This document shows, piece after piece, positions 56,747-64,000 of a stretch of DNA of 64,000 bases. The notes beneath the pieces were generated by a model, which did no database searches, was not told where the DNA came from, and saw only the letters and a list, made by a program, of their open reading frames with translations. The translations under genes were made by a program, and so were the position numbers. Source of the stretch: Pseudomonas sp. 5P_3.1_Bac2 (GTDB lineage Bacteria; Pseudomonadota; Gammaproteobacteria; Pseudomonadales; Pseudomonadaceae); assembly GCF_025465995.1 (NCBI RefSeq), contig NZ_JANLNY010000006.1, positions 1 to 64,000 on the forward strand, written 5' to 3'. Position 1 is the first letter of the stretch, and each line of letters starts with the position of its first letter.

Positions 56747-58104
56747 GCGCTGTGCTCCATGATGACCTGGGGGGTAACGCTCTCGCGCGGCAGATACAGG
56801 GCGCTGACGGCCAGCACTGGCTTCACCGTCTTGACTGCGCCGCCACCGCCATAGGGGCCGTTGGTGTAGAGCGACTCCACTTCATTGGCCACGGCGTTGG
56901 CCTGGGCTTGGCTGCGGCAATGGGCGGCGATACGTAGGCGAATCTCCCACGGCGTGTGATTGGCGTTGGGCTCGACATCGCCATGCAGCGAGTTAAGCCC
57001 CAGCAAGTCAGCGCGGATATCGAGGGTATCGATCTGTAGTTTTGCCAAGCGTGTGAGCACGATGTCTCTGGCCAGTTGCGCGCGGGCCAGGGCATTGGGG
57101 CCACCATAGGAAATCTGCCCCTCGCCGATAAAACCATCGCTGAAGCCCACGGTGACTTTGAGTGTATCCGGACGTTGTGCACCGCTGGCGCCGCTGACGC
57201 TCACCTGCTCAGCGCCTTGTTGGCTGAAGCGCACGGCAGAGAAGTCTGCCGTCACATCCGGGGTCAGATAAGCCTTGGGGTTATGCACCTCATACAGCAG
57301 TTGCTCGGTGCAGGTGGCGGTGCTGAGCAGGCCGCCGGAGCCTGCCACTTTGCTCAGTTGCGCCTGGCCCTGAGCGTTCACTTCGGCGATGGGGAAACCG
57401 AGATGGGCTAAATCAGGTACATCCTTGCTCCCTGGGTCGGCGAAATAGCCGCCGGTAAGCTGGCCGGCGCATTCCAATAAGTGCCCCACCACCGTGCCCT
57501 TACCGAGGAGCGGCCAGTCGCTGGTCGACCACGCAAACTCATGCACCAGAGGAGCGAGGAATAACGAGGGGTCGGCTACGCGCCCGGTAATCACGATGTC
57601 GGCCTGCTGCTGCAGGGCCGTGACGATACCGTCGATCCCCAAGTAAGCATTGGCGGCAATCAGGTTGCTGCCTAGCTGCTCCAGCGTTAGACCGTTGTCC
57701 AGCAGCCAACCCTGACCTTGGATTTGCTCCAGTACGTCATCACCGAGCACGGCGGCAATCTTGAGTTGGGGCAAGCCCAGCTGCTGGCAGATCAGTTTGA
57801 TGCGTTTGATCGCTGCCAGTGGATTGGCCGCGCCCATATTGCTGATGATTTTGAAGCGCTTGTGGCCTTGGCTATCGACGATATGCGGCAGCACGGCGTG
57901 CATGCGCGCCTCCAGCAGCGGGTCGTAGCCGGCTTCGGGGTCTTGCAGCTTGGCTTGGTTGGCCAGGGCAATGGTGCGCTCGGCCAGGCATTCAAATACC
58001 AGGTAATCGACATTGCCTTTCTCGGCAATCTCCACGGCCGGGTCGATGCGATCACCTGCGTAGCCTGCTCCGCTGCCGATGCGGATGGTTTTCAGCGTCT
58101 GCAT
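56743..58104 (-). CDS. AtuA-family protein (DUF1446)
   Basis: A 453-residue DUF1446 protein: IRIGSGAGYAGDRIDPAVEIAEKG at the N-terminus, DYLVFECLAERTIALA, ITGRVADPSLFLAPLVHEF and HLLECAGQLTGGYFADPG. AtuA is needed for acyclic terpene utilisation in P. aeruginosa, but its reaction is not settled. Here the gene is clustered with a CitMHS transporter and a LysR regulator and no other atu genes are present in the window, so a carboxylate pathway is more likely. AGGAGAGC precedes ATG 58104. Confidence 0.88.
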   Translation of the reverse strand: MQTLKTIRIGSGAGYAGDRIDPAVEIAEKGNVDYLVFECLAERTIALANQAKLQDPEAGYDPLLEARMHAVLPHIVDSQGHKRFKIISNMGAANPLAAIKRIKLICQQLGLPQLKIAAVLGDDVLEQIQGQGWLLDNGLTLEQLGSNLIAANAYLGIDGIVTALQQQADIVITGRVADPSLFLAPLVHEFAWSTSDWPLLGKGTVVGHLLECAGQLTGGYFADPGSKDVPDLAHLGFPIAEVNAQGQAQLSKVAGSGGLLSTATCTEQLLYEVHNPKAYLTPDVTADFSAVRFSQQGAEQVSVSGASGAQRPDTLKVTVGFSDGFIGEGQISYGGPNALARAQLARDIVLTRLAKLQIDTLDIRADLLGLNSLHGDVEPNANHTPWEIRLRIAAHCRSQAQANAVANEVESLYTNGPYGGGGAVKTVKPVLAVSALYLPRESVTPQVIMEHSA

Positions 58105-58113
58105 ACTGCTCTC

Positions 58114-59412
58114 CTAAAACGGAAATACGCCAAGGGCCGCCGCGGTGAAGGTCATCACCACCGAAGCCGCGAATAAAAAGGGAATGCTGAATTTTTGGTG
58201 GTCGGCCAGATCGATCTTGCACAGGCCAACAATCAGGAAAGTCGCCGGGGTCAGTGGGCTTACCGGAAAGCCCGTGGTCATCTGCCCGAGTACCGCCGCC
58301 TGGGCCACTTGCACCGGCTCAATGGCGAAGGCTTGAGCGGTGTGCGCAATCACCGGCAGCACGCCGAAATAAAACGAATCCGGATCAAACAGCAGCGACA
58401 GGGGCATGGCCAGCAGGCCGAGGCCGAAGGGGATATGCTGACCGGCGCCGCTGGGGACAAAGTCCACCGCATGTTGCGCCATGGCCGTGAGCATGCCGGT
58501 GCCGCTCATAATGCCGGTAAACACCCCGGCGGCGAGCAGGATGCTGACCATGCTCAGCGCCGCCTTGGCATGGGCTTCGATACGCTGGCGCTGCTGCTCA
58601 AGGTCGGGGTAGTTGAGCAGCAGGGCCAACACCACGCCCACCATAAACATCACCACCGGATCGACCTTGCCCGAGACCATGATGCCCAGCACTAGCAGGG
58701 TGACTACAAGGTTAATGGCGAAGCGTTTGGGCCGGCGCAGGGCTTGGTCCTGCTCGCTGATCTGGTAAGTCAAAAACTCTGCCGTGCTCGACACATCGGC
58801 CAGCCCCAAGCGTTTTTCTTCACGTTTGCCCAGCAGCCAGGCGACGCTAAAGGTGAACACTAGGCCGACCACCTGGACCAAGATCAGTGGGGTGAAAATC
58901 TCCGTGACGGGGATGTTCAGCGCCGCCGAAGCGCGGATCACCGGGCCGGTCCACGGCAGGAAGTTCACCCCGCAGGCCAGGGAGGCCACGCAGGCGAGGA
59001 TGCGCCGGTCCATGCCGAGTTTGTCGTAGAGCGGCAACATGGCCGGGATGGTGATCAAGAAGGCCACCGCGCCGGAGCCATCCAGATGAATCAGCAGGGC
59101 CAGCAGCGCCGTGCCGGTGGTGATGCGCGCGGGTTTTAAACCCACGGTGCGGAGGATTTTATTAATGATCGGATCGAGCATGCCGGCATCGGTCATGATG
59201 CCAAAGAACAAAATGGCAAAGACAAACATGCCGGCCATCGGCGCGATGTTTTTAATACCGGCAATGATGAATTGACTGGTTTCTAAGCCAAAGCCACCCA
59301 GCAAGGCGGCAATAATCGGCAGGCTGATTAACGCAGTTAGGGCGGAGAGTCTTTTGGTTAAGATGCTGGCAAATAACAATGTGATGGTCAGGAGACCTAG
59401 TCCGGCAAGCAT
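58114..59412 (-). CDS. CitMHS-family citrate/carboxylate transporter
   Basis: A 432-residue transporter with about 12 membrane segments. Motifs include [50 protein letters not shown], and [22 protein letters not shown], which match CitMHS (metal-citrate/proton symporters). The substrate could be citrate or another tricarboxylate. ATG 59412 has AAGGAC upstream; the frame is open 78 codons upstream without support. First gene of the CitMHS/AtuA-like/small-protein operon. The LysR gene is divergent, 181 bases away. Confidence 0.9.
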   Translation of the reverse strand: MLAGLGLLTITLLFASILTKRLSALTALISLPIIAALLGGFGLETSQFIIAGIKNIAPMAGMFVFAILFFGIMTDAGMLDPIINKILRTVGLKPARITTGTALLALLIHLDGSGAVAFLITIPAMLPLYDKLGMDRRILACVASLACGVNFLPWTGPVIRASAALNIPVTEIFTPLILVQVVGLVFTFSVAWLLGKREEKRLGLADVSSTAEFLTYQISEQDQALRRPKRFAINLVVTLLVLGIMVSGKVDPVVMFMVGVVLALLLNYPDLEQQRQRIEAHAKAALSMVSILLAAGVFTGIMSGTGMLTAMAQHAVDFVPSGAGQHIPFGLGLLAMPLSLLFDPDSFYFGVLPVIAHTAQAFAIEPVQVAQAAVLGQMTTGFPVSPLTPATFLIVGLCKIDLADHQKFSIPFLFAASVVMTFTAAALGVFPF

Positions 59413-59474
59413 ATAATTGTCCTTATGGAGTTGCGGCGCTTGCTTGGATGTTAGGCAGGTTGCTGGCGGGGTTG

Positions 59475-59486
59475 AATTGATATTCT
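59475..59486. promoter_or_regulatory. Candidate LysR-type site GAATTGATATTC
   Basis: The inverted repeat GAAT/ATTC (59475-59478 / 59483-59486) lies in the divergent region between CitMHS and LysR. LysR regulators commonly bind such imperfect dyads, but the match is short and no second site was found. Confidence 0.3.
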
Positions 59487-59593
59487 GTGGATTGTGTATT
59501 GAGGAAAATCGAAGCTCAGCCGCAGTACTGCTCCGCTGGGGGCGAGCACTGGCCCTGAGTGCTGAGCCAGCATGGTCAACAAGGAGGGAGTGG

Positions 59594-60520
59594 GTGAAAC
59601 AAGGATTACGCCATATCAGGGCGTTTCTGGCGGTGGCCGAACTCAATAGCTTCAGCCGCGCGGCGCAGTTGCTGCACGTCTCGGCCTCGACCCTGACCGT
59701 GCATATTCAGCAGCTGGAAAACGAACTGGCCGTCCAGTTGTTCCGCCGTAACAAGCGTGAAGTGCAGATCACCGAGCAGGGCCAGCAGATGATTGCGCCG
59801 CTGCGCGCGGTGCTTAACAGCTATGAGAATGCCTTGGTGGTGGGCAAAAACTTAGCCACCGAAGTGTTTGGCGAAGTGCGTATCGCGACCCTGCCCAGCA
59901 TGGCCAGTCGCGTGCTGCCGGAGGCGATCAAGCTGTTTAAGCGCGACTATCCCCGGGTCAAACTGACGGTTCTGGATTTAAACGCCGACGAAATTCAACA
60001 GGCGCTGCGCAATGGTTTAGTCGACGTGGCCATTAGCACTCAGCAGGCTGAAGATGAGGCGCTGTTGTTTGAGCCGTTATTAACCGATCGCCTGTGTTTA
60101 TTTGTGAATAAACAGCATCAGTTGGCGCAGGTGCCGGCCTTGAGCTTGCTCGATGTCATCGCCCATCCGCAAATCGTCACCCTGCCTGGCAGTAGCGTGC
60201 AGAGCTTATTGATCGCCGCGTTACAGCGCTTGTCCGTGCCCCTTGAACAGCTCGATATCGCCTGTGAGGTGCGTTATCTAAGCACTGCCTTGGCACTGGT
60301 TGAAGCGGATGTCGGGGTGGCGCTGCTGCCAGAATCCACGCCGTTTACTGCCAACCTAAGCCAGGTATTGCGCCGTACGCTGGAAGATTTCCCCATCAGC
60401 CGTGCGATCCACATCATCCAGCGTCGCGACGCCGCCGCCTCGGTGTTGCTGGCGGGTTTTGTGGCCGCACTCAAGCGCAGCCTGGCCGCCGCGCCGTTAC
60501 ACCAAGACGCTGAGCTTTAA
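59594..60520 (+). CDS. LysR-family regulator
   Basis: A 308-residue LTTR. The N-terminal helix-turn-helix ([49 protein letters not shown]) is typical. The C-terminal substrate-binding domain begins near residue 90 ([13 protein letters not shown]). GTG 59594 (MKQGLRHI) follows AGGAGG six bases upstream. Divergent from CitMHS-AtuA-like operon, which it probably controls in response to a carboxylate. Its end overlaps the converging gene at 60497 by 24 bases. Confidence 0.93.
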   Translation: MKQGLRHIRAFLAVAELNSFSRAAQLLHVSASTLTVHIQQLENELAVQLFRRNKREVQITEQGQQMIAPLRAVLNSYENALVVGKNLATEVFGEVRIATLPSMASRVLPEAIKLFKRDYPRVKLTVLDLNADEIQQALRNGLVDVAISTQQAEDEALLFEPLLTDRLCLFVNKQHQLAQVPALSLLDVIAHPQIVTLPGSSVQSLLIAALQRLSVPLEQLDIACEVRYLSTALALVEADVGVALLPESTPFTANLSQVLRRTLEDFPISRAIHIIQRRDAAASVLLAGFVAALKRSLAAAPLHQDAEL

Positions 60521-61084
60521 GCGCTGGGAGCTGATGCGCATAAATTGGCCGGAGGCTTTGATCACTAAGCCTTGTGGATCCACGCTCAGCTCAGTGCTGC
60601 GCAGGCCTTGGGTTTCACTGCGGTAGTGGCTCTGCCCGTTGCTTTGCGGGCGACGTTGATAACGCTGTTGGCGGGCCTCTACGCCTAGGGTAAGGAGATT
60701 GACGAAGGCCACTGGCAGCACCTCACTTTGCCCTTCGCTTAACCCACAGCGCATGAGCAGGGGCGTGTGGGTAAAGGGCGAATCGGACAGGAAAATCTGC
60801 TGGCAGGCTGCCAGGTCTGGGCGCGCACGTTCATTGGGCAGCCAGGTGCCTTGCTCGTCGCGACGCAGGCTGAGGCTGCGCTGGCCTTGATTGTCGACCT
60901 TGATCCAGAGGCTGTGAAAGCGCCAGTTGGCGTCGAAATTGAGCACATAGTTAGCGGCAATGCTGCTGCCTTGAAGGCTTTGCATCAGATGGCTGGTGGC
61001 CGTAATACCCTGCTCATCGATACTCAGGCGCAGATTCTCAACGCCAGGGTTAAACCATGGTTTCCATACCAATGCCTGTTGCAT
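60497..61084 (-). CDS. Putative glycolipid-binding family protein
   Basis: A 195-residue protein with VWKPWFNPGVENLRLSIDEQGITATS at the N-terminus and central YVLNFDANWRFHSLWIKV, which match the 'putative glycolipid-binding' family (PF06475). No signal peptide. Function unproven. Its end overlaps the LysR 3' end by 24 bases. Confidence 0.82.
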   Translation of the reverse strand: MQQALVWKPWFNPGVENLRLSIDEQGITATSHLMQSLQGSSIAANYVLNFDANWRFHSLWIKVDNQGQRSLSLRRDEQGTWLPNERARPDLAACQQIFLSDSPFTHTPLLMRCGLSEGQSEVLPVAFVNLLTLGVEARQQRYQRRPQSNGQSHYRSETQGLRSTELSVDPQGLVIKASGQFMRISSQRLKLSVLV

Positions 61085-61269
61085 CTCACGCTCTCCATGT
61101 CGCCTAAGGCTAGGCGGCTGACGGGCGGACCAACTTCCTTAATGGCGCGCGGATTGAAGCTCAGTGATGTTCTGCCATTCGCTAAGCCTCTTTGGAAATT
61201 GGCTAAGCAGATACCAGATGCATGCACAGAGAGTTAAACAGCTGAGTGTCATTTGTCTGACAGCAGAAT

Positions 61270-61298
61270 TCTGGCGCACAAGCAGGCTGTGCGCCAGA
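61270..61298 (-). terminator. Hairpin after hopJ
   Basis: An 11-bp stem TCTGGCGCACA (61270-61280) / TGTGCGCCAGA (61288-61298), 13 bases beyond the hopJ stop on the minus strand. No clear T-run follows. Confidence 0.58.
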
Positions 61299-61311
61299 GT
61301 CTTACATAGGC

Positions 61312-61656
61312 TTAATGGCTATTAGCCTGGAGGGATTGCTGCGCAAAGCTGACACCCGCTAGGCCGGTTTTCAGCAGGGCGCGGATATTGCCGTGATCAT
61401 TGCCTTCTGGGGTGGCCAACACGCTGCGGTAATGTTCGCCAAAGCACAGCAGGGTTTCTTCCAGGCTGAAGCCCTCGAGCAGAGCCAGGCCCAGGGTTTT
61501 GCACGAGCCTTCGTTTTGCCCGGCAGCGTTTGCTACTGCGCCGTTAGTGAAAGCGCTGGGCTGGTACTGGTAATGCTCAGCGATAAACGCCAGGGTTTGG
61601 GCGAAGGCAAATTCAGGCTCGCGCAGTTGGCTGCGGAAGGTGTTGAGGGCACTCAT
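61312..61656 (-). CDS. HopJ-family protein
   Basis: A 114-residue protein with the HopJ segments FIAEHYQYQPSAFTNG, NEGSCKTLGLALLEGFSLEETLLCFGEHYRSVLATPEG, and IRALLKTGLAGVSF. The family was first noted as a P. syringae type III effector, but members are widespread outside secretion loci. No type III genes are near, so a housekeeping role is more likely. Its start overlaps the DUF1244 gene by 4 bases (ATGA). Confidence 0.9.
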   Translation of the reverse strand: MSALNTFRSQLREPEFAFAQTLAFIAEHYQYQPSAFTNGAVANAAGQNEGSCKTLGLALLEGFSLEETLLCFGEHYRSVLATPEGNDHGNIRALLKTGLAGVSFAQQSLQANSH

Positions 61657-61946
61657 GGGGTTTTTCCTTGATTAAAGGCCGCCTGTTGCTCGGTGCTGGC
61701 CTCTTTCTGGTATTTAGCTTTCCACTCGGCATACGGCATGCCGTACACCTCTTCACGGGCCTCTTCGGCGCTAATGGCGATGCCTTGGTCATCGGCGGCG
61801 GCCTTGAACCATTTCGACAAGCAGTTGCGGCAGAAGCCGGCCAAGTTCATCAGCTCAATGTTTTGCACATCGGGCCGGGAGCGCAGATGTTGGACCAGGC
61901 TACGAAAGGCAGCAGCTTCGAGTTCAAGGCGTTCTTGCTCAGTCAT
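61653..61946 (-). CDS. DUF1244 protein
   Basis: A 97-residue protein with the DUF1244 core: FRSLVQHLRSRPDVQNIELMNLAGFCRNCLSKW and EAREEVYGMPYAEWKAKYQ. The paired cysteines (FCRNC) may bind a metal. Function unknown. ATG 61946 is chosen; a longer frame of 22 codons has no support. Translationally coupled to hopJ. Confidence 0.9.
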   Translation of the reverse strand: MTEQERLELEAAAFRSLVQHLRSRPDVQNIELMNLAGFCRNCLSKWFKAAADDQGIAISAEEAREEVYGMPYAEWKAKYQKEASTEQQAAFNQGKTP

Positions 61947-62072
61947 GGTGGGGGTCTCTGCAGGCAGGAAGATGTGGCGGCGATGATAAGAGCTTCCCCA
62001 GCCCGGCGGCAACGGCGCTAGGCTGAGGGGCAGGGCGGGTAAGCCGGTTAAGCAAGATGCTGTCTGTGCTCT

Positions 62073-62444
62073 TTAACGGTGACCCGCGAGGGTGATCGAT
62101 ACCGACTCGGCAAAGCGCAGGGCGTGGGGTTTATCCACTTCGACTTCGGCGTAACGCACGGCCGGATTGGCCATGACCAAGTCGAGAATCTCCTGGGTCA
62201 GACGCTCCAGCAGGGCAAAGCGATTGCCTTCCACGTGCTGGATGATGGCTTTGGTGATGGTGCGGTAATTCAGGGCGTGGTCGATGTCGTTATCGCGCAC
62301 GGCTTCTACGGCGGGGTAGAGGATGGTCAGGTTAATCAACACATCTTGCTTGTTATTGATCTCCTCTTCCTTGATGCCAATAAAGGTGCGCAGGCGCAGG
62401 TCCTTGACGCGGATGCGCGCCATTCCAGGTTCCAGTCGCGGCAT
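62073..62444 (-). CDS. folX: Dihydroneopterin triphosphate 2'-epimerase
   Basis: A 123-residue tunnel-fold protein. [40 protein letters not shown] and [12 protein letters not shown] are typical of pseudomonad FolX. It epimerises dihydroneopterin triphosphate to dihydromonapterin triphosphate, feeding the tetrahydromonapterin cofactor for phenylalanine hydroxylase. folM, the dihydromonapterin reductase, is the next gene upstream. No folE is in the window. Confidence 0.94.
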   Translation of the reverse strand: MPRLEPGMARIRVKDLRLRTFIGIKEEEINNKQDVLINLTILYPAVEAVRDNDIDHALNYRTITKAIIQHVEGNRFALLERLTQEILDLVMANPAVRYAEVEVDKPHALRFAESVSITLAGHR

Positions 62445-62583
62445 AAATAACTCCGTGCGATCAGTTGTACGTTGCCGGCGTCAGTCGCCGTATGCAGCAA
62501 AGGTACCGAGCATTGTCGGTGCGGTCATCTGCCAATTTGTATTTTGTCTGCTGCGTCGCGTTGGCGCCGGGCTGCGCCGCGAG

Positions 62584-63294
62584 CTATTTGAGCTGGCGGC
62601 CGCCGTTAACGCTTAAGGTGCTGCCGGTGACATAGGGGTTATCCAGCAGATAGCGCACGCTCTGGTAGATCACCTCGGCGCCGGGCTCAATGCCCAAGGC
62701 CGATTTGCTGAGCGCCTGCTGTCGGTATTCGGCGTCATCCTCTGGGTTAAACAGAATCAGCGCCGGGGCGATGCCGTTGACCTTGATTCGGGGAGCAAAG
62801 CGTGCGGCAAAGGACTGCGTCAGGCTGTCCAGTCCGGCCTTGCTGGCGCAATAGGCGGGATGCTTGGCGCTGCCCTTGCGCACCACATCATCGCTGATAT
62901 GGATGATGTCGGCAGACGCAGAGCGCTCCAGCAAACTCTGGCAGTGCAGGTTGAGCAGGTAGGGGGCGAGCATATGCACATGGAACAGCTCAGTAAAAAC
63001 CTCCGCTTCCTGCCCGGCCGGCTCGGCGAGCCAGGCCGAGGCGTTGTGAATGATCGCGCGCAGGCTGTCGGTGTGGATTTTCAGGGTATCAATAAAGGCG
63101 AGGATGCCTTCTTTGCTGGCAAAGTCGGCCGGCAAGGTCAGGGCGCCGCGCTCACGCAAGCTTTCCAGCCCAGGGCGCGGGCTGCGGTAAGTGATGATCA
63201 ACGAGTGGCCGTCATCAAGCAGGCGCTGTGCGCAGTGCAGACCGATGCGCTGACTGGCACCGGTGATCAAAATCGGAGCGTCATCGCGGCTCAT
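62584..63294 (-). CDS. folM: Dihydromonapterin reductase FolM
   Basis: A 236-residue short-chain dehydrogenase. The Rossmann motif is ITGASQRIG, with NADPH preference likely from the ITYRSPRPG region. Catalytic YCASK lies in the Tyr-x-x-x-Lys motif. It reduces dihydromonapterin to tetrahydromonapterin and also has dihydrofolate reductase activity in E. coli. Followed by folX 139 bases later. Confidence 0.94.
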   Translation of the reverse strand: MSRDDAPILITGASQRIGLHCAQRLLDDGHSLIITYRSPRPGLESLRERGALTLPADFASKEGILAFIDTLKIHTDSLRAIIHNASAWLAEPAGQEAEVFTELFHVHMLAPYLLNLHCQSLLERSASADIIHISDDVVRKGSAKHPAYCASKAGLDSLTQSFAARFAPRIKVNGIAPALILFNPEDDAEYRQQALSKSALGIEPGAEVIYQSVRYLLDNPYVTGSTLSVNGGRQLK

Positions 63295-63485
63295 GCTCGC
63301 CTCGGTACTGGGAATAAGGGGGAGGGTTCAGCCAAGTTACGCCGGGAACCTGACCAGTTAGGCTGCAACATCGGCTGAACCGCGCGCAAGTTTATACCAG
63401 CCACGCTGTCCGACAAACGGGGGCAGCACTCACCCAGCTAAATAGTGGGCGATTAGGCGGATCAAGTGACTTGGGCGTAGCGCTG

Positions 63486-64000
63486 CTAGTGCAGGTCTTG
63501 AGCGCAGTGCTGAGCAAAGATGAATTCGCGCAGGCGCTCATCGCTTTCGGCATCGAGGGCGTGCAGCCAGTAGGCGTGCAGATCGTTGTCGGTCGCGCGG
63601 ACAAAGGCGCCGGAGATAGCGATAGGCTCGGCGTTAGGCACCGGTAGCAAGGCGTTAAATTGCTTGGGCGCTTTGCGTTGGCCCGTGCATTTGATCAAGG
63701 CGCCGCTGTTGGACAGCTGATACAACCACAGGCCATTGCGCCGGCCAGCTTTGTTCATCAGCGGCAGTGGTTCTGACAATTCCGAACGCCAGCCACGTTC
63801 GCTGTCGCCTTCGTCAAAAATTTGCGGGGCACGCAGTTTTAAGAAGGGCACACTTTGCTCGTCCACACCGATGTGCAGATCAAAGGCCAAGTGCTGGTTA
63901 GCTACATGGGCATGCAGGCTCAGTTGATCGTTGGCAGCGCAACGGGACAACAGCTCGCGGAATTGACTGCCTACATCTACCTGTAGGCGTTGCTGCTCCT
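63486..64000 (-). CDS. C-terminal part of an unrecognised protein (partial)
   Basis: The frame stays open through the window edge, so the gene's start is outside. The visible 171 residues (..EQQRLQVDVGSQFRELLSRCAAND..., HIGVDEQSVPFLKLRAPQIFDE, NGLWLYQLSNSGALIKC) end at a TAG at 63486. The segment QLSNSGAL loosely fits the (D/N)xSxxG motif of PilZ domains, so an atypical c-di-GMP-binding PilZ protein is possible, but no RxxxR motif is clear. A TTG at 63950 might start a shorter version. Confidence 0.5.
   Translation of the reverse strand, partial: EQQRLQVDVGSQFRELLSRCAANDQLSLHAHVANQHLAFDLHIGVDEQSVPFLKLRAPQIFDEGDSERGWRSELSEPLPLMNKAGRRNGLWLYQLSNSGALIKCTGQRKAPKQFNALLPVPNAEPIAISGAFVRATDNDLHAYWLHALDAESDERLREFIFAQHCAQDLH

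Noticed and set aside
56743..58104. Acyclic terpene utilisation cluster
   Set aside because: Only the AtuA-like protein and its small partner are present. The neighbours are CitMHS and LysR instead of the carboxylase and dehydrogenase genes.
61312..61656. HopJ as a type III effector
   Set aside because: No type III secretion genes or hrp-box-like promoter are nearby, and the family occurs widely outside secretion loci.

Overview
The window looks like a chromosomal segment of a Pseudomonas-type gammaproteobacterium: GC-rich coding DNA, frequent ATG/GTG/TTG starts with clear Shine-Dalgarno sites, and a gene order that, from memory, matches the conserved Pseudomonas block ychF-pth-rplY-prs-tRNA-Gln-ispE-lolB-TPR // hemA-prfA-prmC-moeB-murI-pagL ... 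phrB-hemH ... uraA-upp // hpt-'PA4642 family'. I cannot assign a species from sequence alone. No insertion sequence, prophage, integrase, CRISPR array or rRNA was seen.

Layout. 1-1672: end of a chaperone-usher fimbrial operon (usher C-terminus, then a two-domain tip/adhesin-like pilin). 1915-8898: leftward housekeeping operon (TPR protein, lolB, ispE, two identical tRNA-Gln, prs, rplY, pth, ychF) closed by a strong terminator. 9084-14709: rightward haem/translation/cell-wall operon (hemA, prfA, prmC, moeB, murI) and pagL. 14771-19324: YkgJ-type cysteine-cluster protein, photolyase, ferrochelatase and a spinster-like MFS transporter. 19405-24117: two adjacent secreted proteins of unknown function divergent from a LuxR-type regulator, the least explained part of the window. 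24187-26905: uracil/purine salvage (uraA, upp, hpt). 27026-34206: small PA4642-family protein, TetR regulator with an old yellow enzyme, alpha/beta hydrolase, and a Gld-type three-gene ABC system. 34398-37526: cold-shock protein, then a secreted type-B carboxylesterase and a GntR/FCD regulator linked by a shared family of TGGTATGCCA-like operator repeats.

37739-55543: hrpA, MFS exporter, Nu-class-like GST, HIT protein, lipoprotein, orphan periplasmic binding protein, a FabH-like KASIII, phosphoglucomutase, a ModE-type HTH protein, gluQ, dksA, aminotransferase, sfsA and a GT4 glycosyltransferase. 55614-64000: cysZ, an AtuA-like (DUF1446) carboxylate-utilisation operon with a CitMHS transporter and divergent LysR, a glycolipid-binding-family protein, HopJ-family and DUF1244 proteins, folX and folM, and the end of a possible atypical PilZ protein.

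Most of the window is core metabolism. The parts that could hold undescribed biology are (i) the LuxR regulator with two secreted proteins, (ii) the phased GntR operator array in front of the secreted carboxylesterase, and (iii) the CitMHS/AtuA-like pair without the rest of the acyclic terpene pathway. Where a start codon was chosen inside a longer open frame, the reason is given.
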